Of a stretch of DNA of 64,000 nucleotides, positions 63,340 through 64,000 are shown in pieces. The notes beneath the pieces were generated by a model. It was not told the origin of the DNA, did no database searches, and worked only from the letters and a program-made list of their open reading frames with translations. The translations under genes were made by a program, and so were the position numbers. The stretch comes from Planctomycetota bacterium. GTDB lineage: Bacteria; Planctomycetota; UBA1135. The stretch lies in contig SHNF01000009.1 of assembly GCA_004295085.1 (NCBI GenBank), forward strand, positions 124,001 through 188,000, read 5' to 3'. The stretch's first letter is position 1, and every line of letters begins with the position of its first letter.

Positions 63340-64000
63340 ATGACGCCCACCCCTCCGCCCCTGCCTTCGGGCGCGCGCGTGTACCCGCGCCGCTCCCACG
63401 AGATCGACTTCCGGATCCACGGCGACGACATGCAGTTCATCGAAGTGGACCTGGATCCAGGCGAGACCGTCATCGCCGAGGCCGGCTCCATGATGTTCAT
63501 GAGCGATGGGATCCGCATGGAGACCGTGTTCGGCGACCCGAGCCAGCCGCAGCAGGACTTCTTCGGCAAGCTGCTCAGCGCCGGCAAGCGTGTGCTGACC
63601 GGTGAATCGCTGTTCATGACCACGTTCACGGCGGGCGGGCCGCGCCGGGAGACCATCGCCTTCGCGGCGCCATACCCCGGCAAGATCGTGGAGTTCGACC
63701 TGCGCGAGCTGGGCGGCGAGCTGCTGTGCCAGAAGGACTCGTTCCTGTGCGCGGCCAAGGGCGTCACCATCGGCATCGCCTTCACCAAGCGCTTCGGCGC
63801 CGGATTGTTCGGCGGCGAGGGCTTCATCCTGCAGCGGCTCGCCGGCGACGGCCTGGCCTTCATGAACGCCGGCGGCATGGTGCTGCGGCGCACGCTCGCC
63901 CCGGGCGAGCGGCTGCGCGTGGACACCGGCTGCATCGTGGGCTTCCAGCCCTCCGTGGACTACGACATCCAGTTCGTGGGCGGCTTCAAGAACACGCTGT
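63340..64000 (+). CDS. AIM24/TIGR00266-family protein, 5' part (cut by window edge)
   Basis: The first 220 residues of a protein that continues beyond the window. After a Pro-rich start, [41 protein letters not shown] and [17 protein letters not shown] are clear landmarks of the AIM24/TIGR00266 family, a double beta-helix barrel of unknown function in bacteria. The ATG at 63340 is the only start before the conserved region. Confidence 0.85.
   Translation, partial: MTPTPPPLPSGARVYPRRSHEIDFRIHGDDMQFIEVDLDPGETVIAEAGSMMFMSDGIRMETVFGDPSQPQQDFFGKLLSAGKRVLTGESLFMTTFTAGGPRRETIAFAAPYPGKIVEFDLRELGGELLCQKDSFLCAAKGVTIGIAFTKRFGAGLFGGEGFILQRLAGDGLAFMNAGGMVLRRTLAPGERLRVDTGCIVGFQPSVDYDIQFVGGFKNTL

Overview
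This 64-kb window is one contiguous piece of a GC-rich (roughly 70 %) bacterial chromosome. Genes are tightly packed and often overlap by 4 bp. I see no insertion sequence, integrase, phage gene or CRISPR array. No 16S gene is present, so taxonomy is inference. Large secreted FG-GAP, PD40-like and HAF-repeat proteins, TonB-like N-termini fused to squalene-cyclase-like domains and a MamK-like actin fit Planctomycetota or a related deep lineage best.

Layout. 1-6777: a polysaccharide locus with five glycosyltransferases, a Wzz/GumC-type chain-length protein and two tiny membrane proteins. 6790-11775 (minus strand): rimO, pgsA, a sigma-54-type AAA+ protein with no DNA-binding domain, a coiled-coil protein and a MamK-like actin. 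11919-14262: DUF481 outer-membrane protein, mscL, and a retropepsin-like/PDZ protease. 14365-19434: three secreted beta-propeller-type repeat proteins. 19496-27601 (minus strand): a nine-gene run (aroF, tpiA, secG, pyrE, yicC, gmk, coaC, coaB, ftsK). 27717-34813: dgt, a small membrane protein, thiD, fabI, an EgtD-like methyltransferase and an ABC-2 exporter. 34865-43256: rnc, mfd, a SurA-like foldase and two TonB-like/squalene-cyclase-like paralogues. 43294-46015: rpsT, a TPR protein, def, ribF and tRNA-Phe. 46063-50439: a DUF1887/Card1-like nuclease with an arginine-rich tail, divergent from an exported YyaL-type protein. 50587-53191: two HAF-repeat secreted proteins. 53275-58078: bioB, a bioF-bioD fusion, bioA and a ferritin-like diiron protein. 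58090-64000: CPBP protease, BaiN-type flavoprotein, a ZIP-like/DUF318 metal permease, an esterase and the start of an AIM24 protein.

How the parts work together. The housekeeping genes form conventional metabolic and cell-cycle operons. The accessory interest lies in four places: the orphan Card1-like nuclease, the MamK-like actin with its coiled-coil and AAA+ neighbours, the duplicated TonB-like/toroid proteins with near-identical DNA tracts, and the secreted repeat proteins, three of which share a C-terminal domain. A -10-like hexamer (TAGAAT or CAGAAT, often followed by GCC or CCGG) recurs upstream of many genes. Several starts lie so close to a -10 element that leaderless transcription is likely.
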